NCBI GenBank assembly: GCA_004026145.2 | Contig: CP034983.1 | Location: forward strand, 12,061,212-12,125,211 | Direction of reading: 5' to 3' | DNA length: 64,000 nucleotides | Source of the DNA: Takifugu bimaculatus | Taxonomy: Eukaryota; Chordata; Actinopteri; Tetraodontiformes; Tetraodontidae | Part shown: positions 58,300 through 64,000 of the stretch, piece after piece | Layout: each line of letters starts with the position of its first letter | How positions within the stretch are numbered: position 1 is the stretch's first letter | Notes under the pieces: model-generated | What the model saw: the letters and a program-made list of their open reading frames with translations, nothing else | The model's database searches: none | Told to the model about the DNA's origin: nothing | Translations under genes and position numbers: made by a program

Positions 58300-58921
58300 A
58301 GACTTGGCACCTTCCAAAACCCGGTTCCTCTTCCGCTCGGCCAAAGCGCCGCGTGCGTCTCTGGCTCCGCTTTCACCAACTTCATTCAGTCAAAACTCTC
58401 TCTCCTCCCCCCCCCCCCCCCCCATCCCCTCTCCTCCCTCCCTCCTCCCTCTCTCCCCGCGCCAGTCAGCAGCTCAGGATGAGGCTCGGATGAGAGCTGC
58501 GCTCCGACTCTCCGCTGCTGCCGCGGCTGATTCCTCTGGAAGAGAGAGGGCTGGTCGAGAGCCTGCAGCTGGGCTTCCCTAGAGAGAGAGAGGGAGAGAG
58601 AGACCCAGAGGAACAGGGAGAGAGAGAGAGAGGAGCGCAGAGAGAGAGAGAGAGAGAGGGACGGGGGAGAGATCAGACGTGCCTCCTCTCAGCCAAACGG
58701 TGAGAGCGTTTTACGCGCCGTCCTCTCCGATCTCCAGCACCTCGGTGCCGCGCCAGGACTAATTTCAGCCCCTAACTTTAATTCTCACTTTTACCCCCCC
58801 CTCCCCCCCTCCCTCCCGCTCCGGTGCCTCCCTCCCCCACCCCCCCCTCTCCGTGCGGGAGAAGGACGCAGCCAACTTTCTGCGGCAGCCGCCGTCTCCG
58901 CGGTGGCGAACTTCTCCTCTG
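58300..58921 (+). promoter_or_regulatory. Candidate promoter/5' UTR exon of the type II cadherin
   Basis: GC-rich, CpG-containing stretch with polypyrimidine and (GA)n tracts (58581-58660), ending in a strong donor CTCTG|GTGAGT at 58921/58922. No long conserved frame is present. The next splice acceptor with a clear coding exon on this strand is that of the cadherin near 62890, so a 5' UTR exon about 4 kb upstream is plausible; this is inference. Confidence 0.4.
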
Positions 58922-61900
58922 GTGAGTATCCGCAGCACCGCTCCTCCGCTCCATCCCTCACTCCCGCGACGCTCCTCCGTCCATCCACGCTCCTCCCGAG
59001 ACATTCCCTCCATCCCGTCATTAGTATTCCACGGACACTTGTTTCCTGCGGCGCAGATTTCCGCCGTCAGTCCGACGGAGACTTGATTTCTGTTGCTCCT
59101 CTTCACCTCCGAAGTTGCTGGGCTCGTGCAGCTGATCGGTTATTGATCTCAGGAACAGGCGCCTCCCGCAGGAACTTTTAAAAATAATTTTATCGCCTTT
59201 TTCGCGCTCATGTTAGTCAGAGAATCATTAGAAATGGGAGCTCTCTTCCAGTGTCTGGGCAGCAGAAGTCAGCTGAGGGCGCAGTGAGAGAGTCGTGGTG
59301 CAGGAAGATGCAGCCGCTGCAGGACAATGGAGAAAATGTAGAAAATTTGGAGCGACTGCGGTTTGGCTCAAGTTGTTTGGCTGTTTCCTGGAGAAAATAG
59401 TGCCCAGACGTGTTTGTTCGGAGCAACGTCAACGTCAGTGATGGTGAAAATGTGATGGACCTGCGGAGGGACCTTTAGACCCGAGAGCTGAGCCTCGGCG
59501 GCCGGCCCCAGGGGCTCCCTGGTGTCCTTGAGGACCATATTGACCCTCTGAATCCTCCCAGAAAGAGACAAACACATCGGAAGGTCGGGAGGGGGGAGGA
59601 AAAATCAATGAAGTTCCGCGTTAGTGTCATTCCGGGTCTGGATCTCATCTCCGCGAGGAAGCGCTGTGAACTTGATGGACGCCACCAGAGAGGCTTTACG
59701 AGCCGCGCCGAAGTCCCCGCATGTGTGTTTCATGACCCGCCGCCCGAAGATTGAAGAGAATATGGATCAGAGGAAGCGTGTGATTGGTTAGCGAGCGCCC
59801 CGGCTTTGGTAATCCTGTTGTGAGACTGCCAAATGGGATTAGAACACAGTGTGTAAGAGAGTCGGGGGATGACTGCGGGGCTCACGGCTTTATCTCCCGT
59901 TTTCACTTCGTTTAGCCTCGTCACTTTGACGCTGCCCAAACAACCGGCGGCGTTCTCTTCGGGGGACGTCAGAGAGGAACCCTGGTCGGTTTCGGGCTCT
60001 TTGGGCCCTTGTTTCATGGCCCAGCGTAACAGAAGCAGCGGGTTTGAGTCCCTCCACGGGGTGGGGAGAAGCAGCTGAGGGGTGCAGATGTTTTCTGGAG
60101 CGAAAACCGCCTTTAAATGAGGAGCGAGCGGCGGTTTGATGTGCGCTAGCGAAGACGGGGCGCCCCCAGCACCCCCGAGTGTGACGCTGCGTCAGTCGCG
60201 GCGCCAGCAGAGATCAGGCCCGATTCGACTGCGTGAGGTAATCCATCACGATGAAACCAGATTTGTTTCTTTTCATCGTGCTTCGTCTTGTTCGCGTTCG
60301 CCGCCGCTTAAAACCTTCAATTTCGCCCGGAGCTGCATTTAAAACTGCAGGTCTGATCCAGAACCCTGACGCCATGGGATCATCCAGGAAGGGATCCAGT
60401 GAACTAGGCTGGATTTTGCTCCTTACTTGGGCCGTTGACCAGCAGCAAAGGTCAAGGTCACCAAGGGACCCGGGTGCAGGTTTATTGTTCTCGTTTGTAG
60501 CATGAAAGTATGACAGAAATCTCCCTCGTTTCATCTAAGATGAGACCCTGAAACCATAAGTTGTTCCTGATGTCGGCAAATATAATGTCCGATACAGTTG
60601 TGGTTAAAATGAAGCTAGCTTTTTAGCTAGCGTACAAAGGCTAGCTTGATCAGAGGGCCTCAAGTTGGACCATGTAGAGGTTTAAGTCAGGTCAGAGAAA
60701 CTGGTCCCTGTAGCAGAGCTGGGTGCCAGTAAAGCTTTTCCCCACAACTTCATTTTTTAAAATTCTATTTGAGCAAATCAAATAGACGGTGAATTAGTGA
60801 AAGGTCACTTAATACGAAGCCGATATCTGGACTCGGCTACGAGTCACAACTGCATTAGCCGAATCTCCGGTGTGTATCTGACGTTCGTCTCCTCTAATGT
60901 TGTTTCTAATGGAATGAGAAGCCTCCGTTTGGCCGCCGGGCTAAACCGGCCGCCGCCGCCGCCTTCACCGTCCACATCTGCCCCACTTATGGGCAACATG
61001 GCGCGTGCATGTGAAAGAGAAAAAGGTTCCGCGGCTCCTCCAGGTTCAAGGAGAAAATGTTGCCTCGCAGGAAAAACAAGAGGGAAAAAGGTTAAACGTG
61101 AGCGTGCACGTGCACACATGAAACCGGTATCATCTAGAAGATTCCATCTGAGGTTAGGAGGTTGGGGAAACGCTGCTATCGCAGTGTTGCTACACGCTAA
61201 CGTCAAATGGTCTGAAATAAAAGGTGAGAGAACAGAAATAAAACTCAGGAAATGGTGAAATGTCCAAATTTTGTCATTTTCTGACATCAACAGAATGATT
61301 CCGGTCAGCCGCTTCAGGGTAGATTTAAATTCTGATGACATTTCAGTTTTTGTACTCCCAAAGTTAAAGTTTCTCCATTCAGGGCTCCTGTAGAAGCGCT
61401 AGCTACCACGGAGGGGGACCCGCCTCCACATTAATATAAATATATAAATCTTGCTCAGTAAAAACACCACAATTATCACACCGATGTAGCTTTAAATGAT
61501 AATAACAACCTAAAACTACATATTAAAACAAGAAATGAACACATTTACACATTTAAGTATAATAGACATAAAATTTAAAACCTTTAATTAAAACGTCGGT
61601 TTCGCTCGAGGTGCTCTTCATACATATGACAGCGAAGCGGCTAGCATGCTAGCATGATGACAGCGTCACCACGACACCTGAGCATCTGCGGCGTACGGAT
61701 TCACGTCCCCGTTTAGAACGACGAGGCGTCACCTCTGACGGCCGCGTTCGTTTTTATTGTTTTCCTGCCAGAGGAGCGGGAGAACGCCGGCGTGGGATGA
61801 TGAGGTCACCGCCATTACCTCGCTCATCCCGCCGGTTCTCTCCTTTCTAAACATCTGCTTCCGGAAGACCTCCCGTAGTTCCCGTTTCTGAGTCCAGCCG

Positions 61901-62887
61901 CGTCCCCCAGCGAGCTCCGCGTGTCGAATTAGACAGACGATAGCGGCGCCGTAATGAGGTTTGCGTGTTGTCTAACTTCTCAGGGTGACACAAAGAACAT
62001 TATCCGGCGCAAACAGCTGCTTTTCCCGCTCGTTTCCTGCGTTGACGAGTCGTCATGTCGCGGCGTCGTGGGGAATTCGGCACCGTGGAGAACGGATCCG
62101 CCTCCGACGCACGGGCTGTCGGGGGCGTAGAGGTCAGCCGCGCTCAGGCCATCACGCCGCTGACAGCTCAGATTTATTTTTAATCTCGCCGCGGCTTGTT
62201 AGCATCGCCCACGCCGCCGCCGCCGGCCCGCGGAGTGTGACAGAGCGCCGACCTTGGCGCGGTAAAGGCCGCGGCGCTGATTTTTGATTGTTATTCCAGG
62301 CAGCCTCCGTTGTTTGACTCCTCTTTGCGTCGCCCATTGAAAACCGGGGACGTCCCCGCCGCCATCAGTCCCCGATTAACACCCCGACCTCCGCGGGCCG
62401 TCCTTCGGCACGTGGCGGCGGAGGACGGCCCGTTGACTGTTTTCATCTTTTGACCAATTTCTTTCTGATTGCTGAAAAATGTCATTATGGTTGCATCAGC
62501 AGGCCCATGGCTGCGGTCACCCAGGCGATTCTGCTGACGTCCTCTCTCTCTCTCCCCTTGTGTCTTTGTCTCTCTCCCCTTTCTTCTCCATCCTGATAGG
62601 TGCCAATTACACCACCCGCTCGCCGATGACCCCGTTAGCCGCCTTTAATGTCAACTCCTCGGCTCCGGAGTGAAGGGAGCTGCCCCACTTTTTTTTCGCC
62701 TGTGATCGGGGGCGGGAAGGCAGAAGAGCGACGCCACAAAATGCAGAGCTTGACTCTTTCCGCGGCCACGCGCCGGGTCTGAGTCCTCTCGCCGGGGTCG
62801 GGACCGTGTGGACAAAGCCCCGAGGGCGCTGACATTTCAGCCTCGCTGTCTTTTTTTAGTCGTCGCTCCTCAGTGCGTTCCTGGCGC
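58922..62887. other. Candidate 5' UTR intron of the cadherin gene
   Basis: No supportable coding region. It would be intron 1 if the donor at 58922 is used. It contains AT-rich blocks (61430-61590) and GC-rich, CpG-containing blocks (62030-62450). Confidence 0.35.
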
Positions 62888-62895
62888 AGGCCCAG

Positions 62896-63135
62896 ATGAT
62901 GGGGTGGCGCCGCTCAGGCGTGGGCAAAGCCCTGGCTCTCCTGGCACTGGCGTTCCCCCTGTGGGAGTGGGGGAGCTGCTGGGGGCTGATTCAGGGCTCC
63001 GGGGAGCTGGAGAAGTCCCCGCGCTCTGATCCAGGCCCCTGGGAGGTCCTGCACAGGCACAGGCGCAGCTGGGTATGGAACCAGTTCTTTGTGCTGGAAG
63101 AGTACACAGGAAACGAACCGCTGTATGTTGGCAAG
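62896..63135 (+). CDS. Type II classical cadherin, first coding exon (signal peptide, propeptide, start of EC1)
   Basis: 80 codons from the ATG at 62896 (an adjacent ATG at 62899 is in frame), ending in phase 0 at 63135 with donor GTAAGC; an AG acceptor lies just upstream. The hydrophobic signal peptide is LALLALAFPL, then a short propeptide ending in the furin site RHRR. The mature EC1 then starts SWVWNQFFVLEEYTG and continues to LYVGK. Trp2 and Trp4 of the mature protein are both present, the hallmark of type II strand-swap adhesion. The exon border after the YVGK block is the usual one in this family. Remaining exons lie outside the window. Similarity is to the CDH7/CDH20/CDH10-type subgroup, but the subtype cannot be fixed from this exon. 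Confidence 0.9.
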
Positions 63136-64000
63136 GTAAGCGAGACGCGTCCGCTAACGGGATCAGCGCTCACGCGCACGACACACGGGGACTCGCCGCG
63201 CACATGTGACGCCGGACGCATGCATTGAGTGTATTTGCCCGATCCTAGCTACCCTGCCGGAAGCCCCGCCCCCTTGGCAGTGGTGCCACGCTATTGGCTG
63301 CTGTTGACTAGCGTGAAGGTCGATCTGCAGGAGAGAATGTAGCAAAGTTCAGCTGTTGCTAATCGTGTGTTTATTAATCCACGAATTCTACTCGCGTCAG
63401 AGCGTAAACGGGCTCCCTCCGAACATTCGTAGCGATTAAAGACGTCTTCTTTTTTTTTTCCGGAGGATTTCTGTGTATTTGGCTCTGGGTTTAGAGCAGC
63501 TGGGCAGCGACACGCGTATCAATAACCTCTCGTCATAATGACCCAAGAATCTGGGACATGTTCCCACCGCCGCCCTATATAACGTGTTAAATGAAGGCAG
63601 AAGAGGATGGAACGCTCTGCCCGTCTTGGCGCCGCCGGTCTAACGTGCGTTTGGGTACAGATGTGCCGTCTTCCTTTCGAGGACGGCGGCCCGGTTTGAC
63701 AGGCTAATTTGCATTGTAATCATTCTCCGGAAAAGCTGCGTGTTACTCGAGTGCGTCTTCATGAGGCGGCTATTCCGTCGAGCTACAAGCCGGCGCATCA
63801 CAGATGAGTAAGTGCCAAAGGCTCCCGGTGGCACTAGCGGCGAAGCTAACGGCGGAACGCTCAGACTAATCACGCGAACGCAACGGACGCCGTTTTACGT
63901 CTTCAACAACTTGACAAAATGGAGGCGAAAGAGACAGAGAAGTGATGACATTATCGCTACGCTAGGCCTGATTTTGTGCTGCTTGACGATGTTTTTGTAC
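63136..64000 (+). other. Intron after first coding exon of the cadherin
   Basis: Starts with GTAAGC. No further coding exon was recognised before the window end. Type II cadherin genes commonly have long introns here. Confidence 0.6.

Noticed and set aside
58304..58582. Pro/Ser-rich 92-codon protein
   Set aside because: Low-complexity GC-rich frame inside a probable 5' UTR/promoter, with no family resemblance.

Overview
The window is teleost fish nuclear DNA. It has spliced genes with short introns, fish-type LINE, hAT, pogo and Ty3/gypsy debris, long (GT)n arrays, and families with vertebrate exon structure (CD38, TBCC, inositol monophosphatase, type II cadherin). No species can be named from the sequence alone.

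Region 1 (1-20440) is a tandem array of ADP-ribosyl cyclase (CD38-like) genes on the minus strand. Positions 1-6797 are a near copy of about 13269-20438, so the repeat period is about 13.3 kb. Each unit carries two diverged paralogues. The A/C type has a CRE+TATA promoter and a short type II membrane-anchor exon; one complete 8-exon copy lies at 11135-13745, and another runs off the left edge at 1-465. The B/D type is recognisable only as exons 2-7 (2197-3190 and 15509-16810) and is broken by different lesions in the two units. A third, orphan A-type promoter plus exon 1 sits at 7268-7627. Both units also contain an internally deleted pogo/Tigger-like transposon and a truncated Ty3/gypsy gag-pol. 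The gap between the units (6798-10635) is filled by two LINE pieces and a hAT remnant with a nested MITE-like element.

Region 2 (20490-28490) is an ordinary gene cluster. TBCC (minus, single coding exon) lies head to head with an IMPA1-type inositol monophosphatase (plus, 8 coding exons). A second, diverged IMPA1-like gene with the same exon plan follows. Each IMPA gene has one GC-AG intron, at different positions.

Region 3 (28491-62895) is about 34 kb with no supportable protein-coding gene. It holds three (GT)n arrays, many runs of G or C, one hAT end, possible conserved noncoding stretches, and a GC-rich candidate promoter/5' UTR near 58300-58921. The last gene is the first coding exon of a type II classical cadherin (62896-63135, plus), which continues beyond the window. 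The preceding desert is therefore probably its regulatory territory.

Functionally, the CD38-like array would make or consume cyclic ADP-ribose and NAD at membranes, and IMPA recycles inositol for phosphoinositide signalling, both ultimately affecting calcium signals. I see no evidence that the loci are functionally linked beyond adjacency.
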